From positions 4,588,001-4,652,000 of the forward strand of contig NZ_CP097320.1 of assembly GCF_023515995.1 (NCBI RefSeq): DNA of 64,000 nt. Reading direction: 5' to 3'. The position numbers and the translations under genes are program-made. Positions 25,974 to 33,784 of this stretch are shown here, one piece after another (the first letter of the stretch is position 1; every line of letters starts with the position of its first letter). Source of the stretch: Candidatus Mycobacterium methanotrophicum (GTDB lineage Bacteria; Actinomycetota; Actinomycetes; Mycobacteriales; Mycobacteriaceae). Below the pieces are notes generated by a model. That model made no database searches. It saw nothing but the letters and a program-made list of their open reading frames with translations, and had not been told where the DNA came from.

Positions 25974-26657
25974 TTAGTCCCTTCCCGTCACGGTGCGGTG
26001 ATCGTGTATTTCATGGTCGGGGGCACCCACGCCGAGCGGGTTGGTCACCCCCACAACGACGGTGCGTTGCGTCGCGATCGCGCCGAGCCGCTCGACCGCA
26101 ATCGCCCGCCGAGAGTTGTCGCGGACCTGCTCGAGGTCGCCGACCACCAGAATTGGGCGGTCGGAAAACAGCGCGAGAGTGATTCGCAGCAAAAACAGTT
26201 CCAGGTCGGACAAGTCCGCGATGTAGGACTCGGGCGACGGCGCGGGCACCTCGCCGAAGACTTCGCCCAGTTCGCTCTGACCGGACCGGACCGGCACCCG
26301 CGCGTACCACGGCGCCAGCCAGCTGCGCTGCTCGGCCAGCGCGGTCCGCACGCTCACCGACTCCTCCAGATCATCGATGTCGGCGAATGCCGCGATCGAG
26401 CAGTGCCGTCGGATCCCGCGCGGTTCGCAATCCCCTAGCACGGTCACCGTGCCATGGGTGGCCTTCAGCCGTCCGGCGAGTGTCAACAGTAGAGCCGTCT
26501 GCCCCGGTCCCCCGGGCATTTGAATGGCGTGGAACCCCTGGGTGAGTGCGAGGTCGATGTCCGAGAAAAGCGGTCCGTGCTCGCCGTCCACCCCCAGCCC
26601 GGTAGCGGTGATCAGCATCGGCGGCGCAGCAGCCTCCCGCTGGTCCTCTGCGTCCAT
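25974..26657 (-). CDS. ABC-transporter ATPase-like protein with non-canonical nucleotide site
   Basis: About 227 residues from ATG 26657; an earlier ATG exists at 26699. The order of an ABC NBD is recognisable: FSDIDLALTQGFHAIQMPGG, the Walker A position GGPGQTALLLTLAGRL, signature position ADLSDLELFLLRITLALF, and Walker B position RPILVVGDLEQVRD. However, Walker A lacks the invariant GK(S/T) (it reads GQT), the signature lacks LSGGQ, and the Walker B catalytic acid is not a clear DE. It is therefore probably a regulatory or inactive NBD partner of the adjacent YhgE protein. The coding frame is intact. Confidence 0.7.
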   Translation of the reverse strand: MDAEDQREAAAPPMLITATGLGVDGEHGPLFSDIDLALTQGFHAIQMPGGPGQTALLLTLAGRLKATHGTVTVLGDCEPRGIRRHCSIAAFADIDDLEESVSVRTALAEQRSWLAPWYARVPVRSGQSELGEVFGEVPAPSPESYIADLSDLELFLLRITLALFSDRPILVVGDLEQVRDNSRRAIAVERLGAIATQRTVVVGVTNPLGVGAPDHEIHDHRTVTGRD

Positions 26658-26832
26658 GGGGTTCGCTCTTTTCGCCGGGGGTGGACGTTGCAAGTCCATT
26701 CGATCAAAACCCGCGGCGGCAATGCGAGCTAATAGCCGGCGCAGCCCTAACGCAGAGACGTCCGATGTGCCCGAGCGTTAGCTGAAATATGGCTTTCACC
26801 GATGCGGCCACCAATAGCCCGACGATGTTGCG

Positions 26833-27072
26833 TCAGTCACCGGGATTCGGCTCGCCGGGTGGCGGCGGAATCCGCTGCCAGCCATCCTTATCCGAAAAGG
26901 TCCAGCCGCACGGCACCCACTCGATGTGAAGATAACCGGAATCGCCGGACGTCCAGCACTTCGGCGCGTTCGGGTCAGGTGTCGGCGAGACGGGGTCGGC
27001 AAGGGCAACACCGCTGCCGCCGAGCAACAAAGCAGCCGCGACAGCCGCGACACCGATCAGCTTCGTACCCAT
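26833..27072 (-). CDS. small secreted hypothetical protein
   Basis: 79 residues. There is a clear Sec signal (MGTKLIGVAAVAAALLLGG, cleavage likely after ALA-D), then a short Pro-rich mature part with two cysteines (PKCWTSGDSGY, WVPCGWTFSDKDGW) that could form a disulfide. It ends PPPPGEPNPGD. The size and Trp/Cys pattern are typical of small mycobacterial exported proteins of unknown function. Confidence 0.7.
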   Translation of the reverse strand: MGTKLIGVAAVAAALLLGGSGVALADPVSPTPDPNAPKCWTSGDSGYLHIEWVPCGWTFSDKDGWQRIPPPPGEPNPGD

Positions 27073-27176
27073 CTTTCGATTGTTTTCAGGTGTGCGCTCG
27101 TCGTCAAATGAAGCGGTTAGGTGCCTGGCGAAGCAAAGAACTGAGTTCTGCGCCGGTAACCAACCATGATGAACGG

Positions 27177-27767
27177 GTGGCCACCGAAATCCGCGTTCTC
27201 GACGGTGGGGAAGACCTCACCGCCGCGGCTAATGTGTTCCGCGCCGCCATGGTCGGGTTGCCACCGCTGCTGAACCTGGCGCCCGGCCAGATCATCAAGC
27301 TGCTCGAGCCCGGCCGTACCGTCGGTGCATTCGTCGAGGGGCAACTCGTTGGCACCGCCGACGCTGTCACTAGCGGACTGACCCTGCCCGGTGGAGCGGT
27401 CGTGGGCCACGCCGCCGTGACCCATATCGGGGTGTTGCCGTCGTTTACCCGAAGGGGGATCGCCACCGATCTGATACGCCATCAGTTGCGCGACATCGCC
27501 GCGCGGGATGAGGTGGTAGCGACGTTGCGCGCTTCCGAGGCGCGCGAGCAGTTCGCGATGTACGGCCAGTTGCCTTCCTACCGGGCGATGTTGGACCGCG
27601 GAGGCTACGCCGGTCCGGAAGATGCCGCGCTGATTGGCGACGAGGCCACGGTGCGCGACCGGCTCGATGAGGTGCGCGCGGCGGGCGTCGACGAGTCCGT
27701 CGCGATTCCGCTCGATCCCTCACCCGAGGGCCGGGACCGGACGCGGGCACTGATCAGCTCGTTATAG
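27177..27767 (+). pseudogene. chimeric ORF: Eis-like N-acetyltransferase joined to LLM-oxidoreductase C-terminus
   Basis: From GTG 27177 the first 120 or so residues are a GNAT domain of the Eis type (EDLTAAANVFRAAMVGLPPL; THIGVLPSFTRRGIATDLI is the acetyl-CoA pyrophosphate loop). At about 27545 the sequence switches in frame to the tail of a luciferase-like F420-dependent oxidoreductase (QFAMYGQLPSYRAMLDRGGY; DAALIGDEATVRDRLDEVRA). Neither enzyme is complete: the second half of the acetyltransferase and at least 200 residues of the oxidoreductase are missing. A single deletion that preserved the frame explains it. The 196-residue product may be expressed but is unlikely to do either job. Confidence 0.7.
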
Positions 27768-27768
27768 T

Positions 27769-30666
27769 TCAAGCGGGGGTCAGGGATTCGGCCTTCTTGA
27801 CCGACGCGGGCCATGGCGAGGGTACCGGTCGCTGCCGAACGACCTGTGGCCACCAGAACCACTTGCCAAGCAGCGCGGCAATGGACGGGGTCATCAGCGA
27901 CCGGACGACAAGCGTGTCGAAGAGCAGGCCGAGGCCGATGGTGGTGCCGACCTGCCCGATGACGGTCAGCTCGCTGACGGCCATCGTCATCATCGTGAAC
28001 GCGAACACCAGCCCAGCCGAAGTAACTACCGATCCGGTGCCGCCCATCGATCGGATGATCCCGGTGTTCAGGCCCGCGTGGATCTCCTCTTTGAACCGCG
28101 ACACCAGTAGCAGGTTGTAGTCGGCGCCTACCGCGAGCAGGATGATCACCGACATCGCGAGCACCATCCAGTGCAGGTCGACGCCGATGAGGTGCTGCCA
28201 GATGAGCACCGAAAGTCCGAAAGACGCGCCCAGTGAAAGCACCACGGTGCCCACGATCACAGCCGATGCCACCACGCTTCGCGTGATGATCAGCATGATG
28301 ATGAAAATCAGGCACAGCGAGGCGATTCCGGCGATCAACAGATCATAGTTGCTGCCGTCACGCATGTCCTTGAAGGTGGCCGCTGTTCCGCCGAGGTAGA
28401 CCTTCGAGCCCTCCAGCGGCGTGCCCTTGAGCGCCTCGTAAGCCGCCTTCTTGATCGCGTCAATATGCGAAATACCTTCCGCGCTCATCGGATCGCCGTC
28501 GTGACTGATGATGAACCGGACAGCGTGGCCGTCGGGCGACAGGAAATTTTTCATGCCCTTCTTGAACTCCGCGTTGTCGAAGACCTCCGGTGGCAGGTAA
28601 AAGGAGTCGTCGTTCTTCGACGCGTCGAATGCCTTGCCCATGGCGCTTGAGTTCTTCTGCGCCTCGTCCTGCTGATCCTGCAAACCCTTTTGGGTCGAAT
28701 ACATGGTCAGCATCATCGTTTTCATGTTTTTCATGTTCGCGATCATCTCGGGCATCAGCGCCACCAGCTGCGGCATCAATTGGTCGAGGCGATCCATGAC
28801 GGGCAGCAGGCTCTCGATGTCATCGGTCATCGTGTCGATGCCGTCGAGGCCGTCGAAGACGGACCGCAGACTCCAGCACACCGGGATATCGAAGCAGTGC
28901 TTTTCCCAGTAGAAGTAGCTGCGGATGGGTCGAAAGAAGTCCTCGAAATCGGCCATATGATCGCGTAATTCGGCGACATCGATGGTCATGTCGTGCATCT
29001 TTTTGACCATCTCATGCATGTTGTCGGACATCTGTTGGGTCAGGCTCTGCATCTTGACCATGCTGTTGATGGTTATCTGCATCTCGTCGGCCTGCTTGAG
29101 CATGTCTGCCATCTGATCCTGCTGGTATTTCTGGTTCATCTGCTGGCTGACGCCCTGCATGCCGATCTGGAACGGGATCGAGGTGTGCTCGATCGTCGTG
29201 CCCTGCGGCCGGGTGATGGCCTGCACGCGGCCGACACCGGGCACCCGGAAGATCGCCTTGGCGACCTTGTCGATGACCAGGAAGTCCGCGGAATTGCGCA
29301 GATCGTGGTCGCTTTCGATCATCAGCAGCTCGGGGTTCATCCGCGCTTGCGAGAAATGCCGATCCGCAGCGGCGTAGCCTGCGTTCGCCGGCAGATCGGC
29401 GGGCAGGTACTTGCGGTCGTTGTAATTCGTCCGGTACCCGGGCAGGGTCAATAGACCGACGAGCGCCACCGCGATGGTCATGATCAAGACCGGGCCGGGC
29501 CATCGGACAACCAGAGCGCCGATCTTGCGCCAACCGCGAATGCGCTGTGTTCGCCGCGGCTCGAGCACCTGACGAAATCGCGTTGCCGCCGAAATCACCG
29601 CAGGACCTAGCGTCAGTGCCGCCGCGACCACGACCACCATGCCGATGGCCAGCGGGATACCCAGCGTCTGGAAGTAGGGCAGGTTGGTGAAGTGCAGGCA
29701 GAACGTCGCGCCGGCGATGGTCATGCCCGACCCGAGCACGACGTGCGCGGTGCCGCCGAACATGGTGTAGTAGGCGTCTTCTCGCGATTCGCCCACGGAC
29801 CGGGCTTCCTGATATCGGCCGATCAAAAAGATCGCGTAGTCGGTGGCCGCCGCGATCGCCAACGTGACCAACAGGTTGGTGGCGAACGTGGAGAGCCCGA
29901 TGATGTTGTGGTAGCCGAGGAAGGCGACCGTGCCGCGGGCGGCCGCAAGCTCGAACATCACCATCAGCAACGTCAGCAACATGGTGACGATCGACCGGTA
30001 GACCAGTAGCAGCATCGAGATGATCACCAGGAACGTCACGGTGGTGATCACCCGCAGGCTGCGGTCGCCGGCGATGTGCTGATCGGCCGACAGTGCCGCG
30101 GGTCCGGTGACGTAGGCCGTGACCCCGTTGGGCCTCGGCACGCTTTTGACGATCTGCTGGACGGCCTCGACCGATTCGTTGGCCAGCGCTTCGCCCTGGT
30201 TACCAGCAAGATAGACTTGGACGTAGGCTGCCTTGGCGTCGTTGCTTTGGACCCCCGCCCCGCTTAGCGGATCGCTCCACATGTCCTGCACGTGTTCGAC
30301 GTGTTTGGTGTCGGCGTCGAGCTTTTTGACGATCTGGTCGTAGTAGGCGTGAGCGTCTTTGCCGAGGGGGTTCTGGCCCTCCAGCACGATCATCACCGAG
30401 CTGTTCGACTTGTACTCGTTGAACACCGCGCCCATGTGCTTGGTCGCGATCACCGATTGCGCGTCGTCGGGGCTCATCGAGACCGAGCGCATCTGCCCGA
30501 CGATGTCCAGCTGCGGGACGACGGTGTTGAGGACCGCGATGGTCGCGATCCAGCCGAGGATGACCGGTATGGCGAACCGGCGGATGAACCGCGGGATCGC
30601 CGGCCGCACCGCGTGTTCGGCAATAGGGGGGGTCTCGGTGCGGGCGTCGTCGATGCTTGCGCTCAT
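27769..30666 (-). CDS. RND-family transporter MmpL (MmpL5-like)
   Basis: 965 residues from ATG 30666, whose ATGA overlaps the mmpS stop. There are twelve membrane helices in two RND halves (GWIATIAVLNTVVPQL; FLVIISMLLLVYRSIV; SLCLIFIIMLIITRSVVASA; MVLAMSVIILLAVGADYNLL). The Asp-Tyr proton-relay pairs ATDYAIFLIGRY and GADYNLLLVSRFKEEIHAG are present. The porter regions include RTNYNDRKYLPADLPAN, the FRPIRSYFYWEKHCFDIPVC cysteine pair, and a Met/Gln-rich coiled-coil hairpin (MQSLTQQMSDNMHEMVKKMH). The pattern is very close to MmpL4/MmpL5, siderophore exporters and drug efflux pumps. It forms an operon with mmpS and is probably controlled by the adjacent TetR. Confidence 0.93.
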   Translation of the reverse strand: MSASIDDARTETPPIAEHAVRPAIPRFIRRFAIPVILGWIATIAVLNTVVPQLDIVGQMRSVSMSPDDAQSVIATKHMGAVFNEYKSNSSVMIVLEGQNPLGKDAHAYYDQIVKKLDADTKHVEHVQDMWSDPLSGAGVQSNDAKAAYVQVYLAGNQGEALANESVEAVQQIVKSVPRPNGVTAYVTGPAALSADQHIAGDRSLRVITTVTFLVIISMLLLVYRSIVTMLLTLLMVMFELAAARGTVAFLGYHNIIGLSTFATNLLVTLAIAAATDYAIFLIGRYQEARSVGESREDAYYTMFGGTAHVVLGSGMTIAGATFCLHFTNLPYFQTLGIPLAIGMVVVVAAALTLGPAVISAATRFRQVLEPRRTQRIRGWRKIGALVVRWPGPVLIMTIAVALVGLLTLPGYRTNYNDRKYLPADLPANAGYAAADRHFSQARMNPELLMIESDHDLRNSADFLVIDKVAKAIFRVPGVGRVQAITRPQGTTIEHTSIPFQIGMQGVSQQMNQKYQQDQMADMLKQADEMQITINSMVKMQSLTQQMSDNMHEMVKKMHDMTIDVAELRDHMADFEDFFRPIRSYFYWEKHCFDIPVCWSLRSVFDGLDGIDTMTDDIESLLPVMDRLDQLMPQLVALMPEMIANMKNMKTMMLTMYSTQKGLQDQQDEAQKNSSAMGKAFDASKNDDSFYLPPEVFDNAEFKKGMKNFLSPDGHAVRFIISHDGDPMSAEGISHIDAIKKAAYEALKGTPLEGSKVYLGGTAATFKDMRDGSNYDLLIAGIASLCLIFIIMLIITRSVVASAVIVGTVVLSLGASFGLSVLIWQHLIGVDLHWMVLAMSVIILLAVGADYNLLLVSRFKEEIHAGLNTGIIRSMGGTGSVVTSAGLVFAFTMMTMAVSELTVIGQVGTTIGLGLLFDTLVVRSLMTPSIAALLGKWFWWPQVVRQRPVPSPWPASVKKAESLTPA

Positions 30667-31097
30667 GCGGATTTCACCAAGCAAAAGGTCAGGGCATGCA
30701 CGCCGTTGGATATTTTCTCCGCCTTGACTTCGTCGTCGATGGTGATGCGGCAACCGAGGTAGTCACCGTCACTTTGTGCCGAGAGGTTCGGGAAGACCGA
30801 GGGGGCGGTTGTGCGCAGCACCAGCGTCCAGGGCAGGGGGGCGTCGTCGATCCGCATGGGGTCGGCGGACAGATTCAGATAGTTGACGTTGGCGTGGCTT
30901 GCCGAGCCCCAAATCTCGTACTTGACGACCTTCGGCTTGAACGGTTTGGAATCGTCCATCCGTGCCCTGCTCAGCGGACGGCCGTTCTCGGCGCCAAAAA
31001 ACGACTTGACCCGGGCCACCGTGAAGCCACCGACCACGACGACCGCCACGATCAGCAGCGGCAACCAGCCGTTGCGGACAACCTTCGAGATCGGCAC
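30663..31097 (-). CDS. MmpS family accessory protein
   Basis: 144 residues: short cytoplasmic N-terminus, one membrane helix (WLPLLIVAVVVVGGFTVARV), then a periplasmic beta-rich domain (KVVKYEIWGSASHANVNYLN; LPWTLVLRTTAPSVF; GDYLGCRITIDDEVKAEK). Size and order match MmpS4/MmpS5, which assemble with MmpL partners. The stop is coupled to mmpL by a 4-bp overlap. Confidence 0.92.
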   Translation of the reverse strand: MPISKVVRNGWLPLLIVAVVVVGGFTVARVKSFFGAENGRPLSRARMDDSKPFKPKVVKYEIWGSASHANVNYLNLSADPMRIDDAPLPWTLVLRTTAPSVFPNLSAQSDGDYLGCRITIDDEVKAEKISNGVHALTFCLVKSA

Positions 31098-31259
31098 GTC
31101 CGGAGCATCCTTCCTGGTCAGGCAACAGCGAAGTGAGCGGCTCTAGCGGATTAAGTTGCCCCACAACCGGTCTGGATGTCTGCTGTGGCGCCTCTGGCGC
31201 CGACGCGCCCCGTACAGCGCAAGCGTCGCCGGCGCCCGCAGTTAGACATACTACATACT

Positions 31260-31274
31260 GTGCATATTTTGCAG
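31260..31274. promoter_or_regulatory. candidate TetR operator in the mmpS promoter
   Basis: On the minus strand CTGCAAAATATGCAC matches the palindrome before the TetR gene (CTGCAAACATTGCAG, 31933-31947) at 11 of 15 positions, including the whole first half-site. It lies between the regulator's stop and mmpS, where an mmpS promoter must be. Confidence 0.45.
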
Positions 31275-31304
31275 AATGCGCAACTATTAGCTAGGCGTTT
31301 CAGA

Positions 31305-31901
31305 TCACGTCGTGAAGATGCTGTTGACCAACGCAGCAGCGCGCTCGACGTACGGCATCGGTGTGTCATCCGGGTCTTTCGGCTTGCCCTTGGTCCAGCT
31401 CTCGATCCCCGACCGGATGGCCGTCAGGGCCAGCGCGGAAATCAATCGGGCGATCTCATTGTCAGGCCGCATTTTCTGGCGGCGGACGACGATCGCAGTC
31501 AGGTGGTTTTGAAATCGCTCCAACTCGGCGAGGAATGCCGACAACACCGCAGGGTGTGTTTTAGCGAGTTCCAGCATGGTTTCTGCCTGCTCGCGCGCTG
31601 GGGGCATGTCGCGGAGATGGTGCGCGGCCAAAGTGATCAACTCGGCCAGGACGGTCGAATAAGGAGCAGGTCCGGCTGCGACAAAATCGGCGACCAGTTC
31701 CGGGGGTATGTCGGAGGGTCCGTAGGCGATCGCCGACTCTTTGTTCGCGAAGTAATTGAAGAACGTGCGCGAAGAAATACCGGCCTCGGCGCAGATCTCG
31801 TCGATGGTCGCCTTGTCGATGCCGCGCTCGCGCGCTAGGCGCACCGCGGCATCGCGGATGTCCGCGCTGGTCTGTCGGCGACGTCGCTCGCGCAGACCCA
31901 T
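31305..31901 (-). CDS. TetR family transcriptional regulator
   Basis: About 198 residues from ATG 31901 (MGLRERRRRQTSADIRDAAV). The N-terminal HTH reads DKATIDEICAEAGISSRTFFNYF, standard TetR. The ligand domain follows (TVLAELITLAAHHLRDMPPA). It is co-directional with and upstream of mmpS-mmpL, so it probably represses that operon and itself. The longer frame from 31952 would start inside the proposed operator, so the internal ATG is preferred. Confidence 0.88.
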   Translation of the reverse strand: MGLRERRRRQTSADIRDAAVRLARERGIDKATIDEICAEAGISSRTFFNYFANKESAIAYGPSDIPPELVADFVAAGPAPYSTVLAELITLAAHHLRDMPPAREQAETMLELAKTHPAVLSAFLAELERFQNHLTAIVVRRQKMRPDNEIARLISALALTAIRSGIESWTKGKPKDPDDTPMPYVERAAALVNSIFTT

Positions 31902-31932
31902 CTGAATGCCCACAGGCCTATCGTTGCACGGA

Positions 31933-31947
31933 CTGCAAACATTGCAG
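31933..31947. promoter_or_regulatory. perfect palindrome, candidate autoregulatory TetR operator
   Basis: CTGCAAACATTGCAG: 6-bp arms CTGCAA/TTGCAG around ACA, 32 bp upstream of the TetR start at 31901. A related site occurs before mmpS. Confidence 0.55.
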
Positions 31948-31960
31948 CCCAATGGCGTGT

Positions 31961-32893
31961 TTAAGCCACGCGCGGAGCTGGGTTATCGATCACCGAGTAT
32001 TCGGTGGCGTCGCCGCAGATGACCCGGCTCTGCTCGCCGTGAACGCTCACCGGAATGTCGCCGGCGAGCGTAATCCGATGCATCCGGCGGGGCTGCTTTC
32101 CGTAGTCGGAGACGGCGTAGTGCTGGGTCGCACGGTTGTCCCACATTGCCACGTCGCCGAGCTCCCAGTTCCATCGAATCGTGTTCTCTAGCCGGGTAAT
32201 ACGGTCTTGAAAGATTCGGAACAGGGCCCGCGACTCGCTGCCGGTTACGCCCAGAATGTGCTTGACGAAGTTGCCGAGGAGCAGGGATCGTTCGCTGGTC
32301 TCGGGATGCACCCGCACCACCGGATGGTGCGTTTCGAAATGTGTCGAATGAAATTCGTTGGCGTACTTCGACACCGCATCGGGGTTCGCCTGTAACGCAG
32401 CCAGCTTAGCCGGATCGATTTGGGCGTAGTCAAACTCGTTGTTGTGCATTGCCCACAGGTTGTCGGCGAGCTGTCGCAGCGGCTGCGGCAACTGCTGATA
32501 GGCAGCCACCGTCGATGCCCAGGTGGTCGTGCCGCCGTAGGAAGGCAACTCGACGGCTCGCAGGATCGAGGCTTTCGGCACCCGGTCGACAAACGTGACG
32601 TCGGTGTGCCACTGGTTGGCGCCGCCCCCCTCGAAGGATTCCAATCGCATGACCCGGCTGCCTTCGAACCTCAGCGTGGGATGCGGCGTCGTGGGAACGC
32701 CCAGGCTCTCGGCAAAGGCGAAATGTGATTCGTCGTCGAGGTGATGCTGACCGCGAAAAAACAGCACCTTGTGCTGCCCCAGCGCCCTATTAATCGCGGC
32801 CGCGGTTTCGGCGTCGAGCTCGCCAAGCCGCACGCCGTCGACGCGCGCGCCGATGTTCTCGCTCAGCTTCACCACACGCAGATCACTACTCAT
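31961..32893 (-). CDS. TauD/TfdA Fe(II)/2-oxoglutarate dioxygenase, alkylsulfatase type
   Basis: 310 residues. The iron triad is NQWHTDVTFVD (HxD) and, distally, NRATQHYAVSDYG; the 2-oxoglutarate arginine follows in RRMHRITLAGDIPVSV. Other hallmarks are HKVLFFRGQHHLDDESHFAF and ELPSYGGTTTWASTVAAY. Overall it resembles the Rv3406/AtsK group that releases sulfate from alkyl sulfates, although taurine-type substrates cannot be excluded. It is divergent from a TetR gene with palindromic elements between them. Confidence 0.88.
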   Translation of the reverse strand: MSSDLRVVKLSENIGARVDGVRLGELDAETAAAINRALGQHKVLFFRGQHHLDDESHFAFAESLGVPTTPHPTLRFEGSRVMRLESFEGGGANQWHTDVTFVDRVPKASILRAVELPSYGGTTTWASTVAAYQQLPQPLRQLADNLWAMHNNEFDYAQIDPAKLAALQANPDAVSKYANEFHSTHFETHHPVVRVHPETSERSLLLGNFVKHILGVTGSESRALFRIFQDRITRLENTIRWNWELGDVAMWDNRATQHYAVSDYGKQPRRMHRITLAGDIPVSVHGEQSRVICGDATEYSVIDNPAPRVA

Positions 32894-32914
32894 GGCCGTC
32901 CCTTCGAATCTTCA

Positions 32915-32957
32915 TACTGTAGCCGCCTGTCTACACAGCGGCTCGTCCGCTACTGTA
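32915..32957. promoter_or_regulatory. divergent operator region between dioxygenase and TetR genes
   Basis: The 69-bp gap holds an inverted repeat AGCCGC-N11-GCGGCT (32921-32943). Flanking direct copies of TACTGTA lie at 32915-32921 and 32951-32957, and the second overlaps a TGTACA palindrome. Both genes start within about 25 bp of the elements, the layout of a shared regulator site. Confidence 0.5.
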
Positions 32958-32962
32958 CACAG

Positions 32963-33526
32963 ATGGCTACATCGGGGGCAAGAGTTGCCGACTATAAACC
33001 GCTTGGCAAAGAAGAAGTTGTCGCCGCCGTGCTGGCAGCGGCCAGCGAGCTGTTCGCCGAGAAAGGCCCGGCCGCGACATCGATTCGTGAGGTTGCCGCG
33101 CGGGCCGGGGTGAACCACGGGCTGCTGCATCGCCACTTCGGGAGCAAACGCCAACTGCTGGCGGCGACGCTGCAGCATCTCGCCGATTCGGGAGCTAAGC
33201 TGCGCGAGTCCGGGGCACCCGCGGACAAACTCGAGGCCGCACACGAACTTCAGGCGCGAGTCATGGTGCGTTCGACGCTCGACGGATTTCCCATTGAAGA
33301 ACTTCAGAAGCGCTTCCCCGGCATGGAACGGTTCCTCACGCAGGTGCGCTTCAAGGTCAGTGACGACCGACAGGCACGGTTGTTGGCCGCCCATGCGATG
33401 GCGCTTCAATTCGGGTGGGGACTGATGGCGCCAACGCTGCGGGCCGCGTTTGGCCTGAACAGCCTCAGTGACGCCGAGATCCGCGCGGCGGTTGCCGAGC
33501 AAATCTCGAAAACTATTGGAGGGTAG
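32963..33526 (+). CDS. TetR family transcriptional regulator
   Basis: 187 residues from ATG 32963 (MATSGARVADYKPLGKEEVV). The HTH is TSIREVAARAGVNHGLLHRHF, with helix LAAASELFAEKGPA before it. It is divergent from the TauD-type dioxygenase and likely its local repressor. The open frame extends to 32741, but that part antiparallels the dioxygenase gene and is not coding. Confidence 0.88.
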   Translation: MATSGARVADYKPLGKEEVVAAVLAAASELFAEKGPAATSIREVAARAGVNHGLLHRHFGSKRQLLAATLQHLADSGAKLRESGAPADKLEAAHELQARVMVRSTLDGFPIEELQKRFPGMERFLTQVRFKVSDDRQARLLAAHAMALQFGWGLMAPTLRAAFGLNSLSDAEIRAAVAEQISKTIGG

Positions 33527-33569
33527 TGACTGACCGAATTGGTGAGCGAGCGCTACGGTCGGTGCAGAG

Positions 33570-33710
33570 ATGACGGCGGTGTCTATGGCAGGGCAAATCC
33601 CATTGGTCGACTATTTGGTGCTCGACGACGGTGATCCCCACCTGGTCGCGCAGCAGTGCGCCAGCTGCGGGGCCCGGTTCTTCGACCGGCGCAACGCGTG
33701 CGCCGGCTAG
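33570..33710 (+). pseudogene. Zn-ribbon/OB-fold (DUF35) protein, N-terminal fragment
   Basis: 46 codons: MTAVSMAGQIPLVDYLVLDD, then HLVAQQCASCGARFFDRRNA. This is the start of a rubredoxin-like zinc ribbon (CxxC seen) found in thiolase-associated DUF35 proteins of about 130 residues or more. The gene is cut at the second Cys pair; the TAG stop supplies the first base of an inverted-repeat element, so its insertion or a deletion at that point truncated the gene. Confidence 0.65.
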
Positions 33711-33784
33711 CCTGCTCGCGAAAGTGCAACTAGCGACACGATTCTCGAGTAGCGCCGTCGTTAACGGCACTTTCGCGAGCAGGC
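33710..33784. repeat. 75-bp element with 18-bp perfect inverted-repeat ends
   Basis: The left arm GCCTGCTCGCGAAAGTGC (33710-33727) is exactly complementary to GCACTTTCGCGAGCAGGC (33767-33784); a 39-bp loop lies between. It ends 1 bp before the stop codon of the M42 peptidase and begins at the truncation point of the DUF35 gene. It could act as a bidirectional terminator for the convergent genes, or be a small palindromic mobile unit. Confidence 0.8.

Noticed and set aside
26802..27176. N-terminal extension of the acetyltransferase/oxidoreductase chimera
   Set aside because: Lies antisense to the small secreted protein and shows no GNAT similarity; GTG 27177 fits the domain start.
27797..30762. 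Multiple plus-strand frames over the first mmpL
   Set aside because: Antisense shadows; the MmpL protein is complete on the minus strand.
33716..33784. CRISPR or tRNA-like fold at the 75-bp palindrome
   Set aside because: A single inverted repeat without direct repeats or tRNA features.
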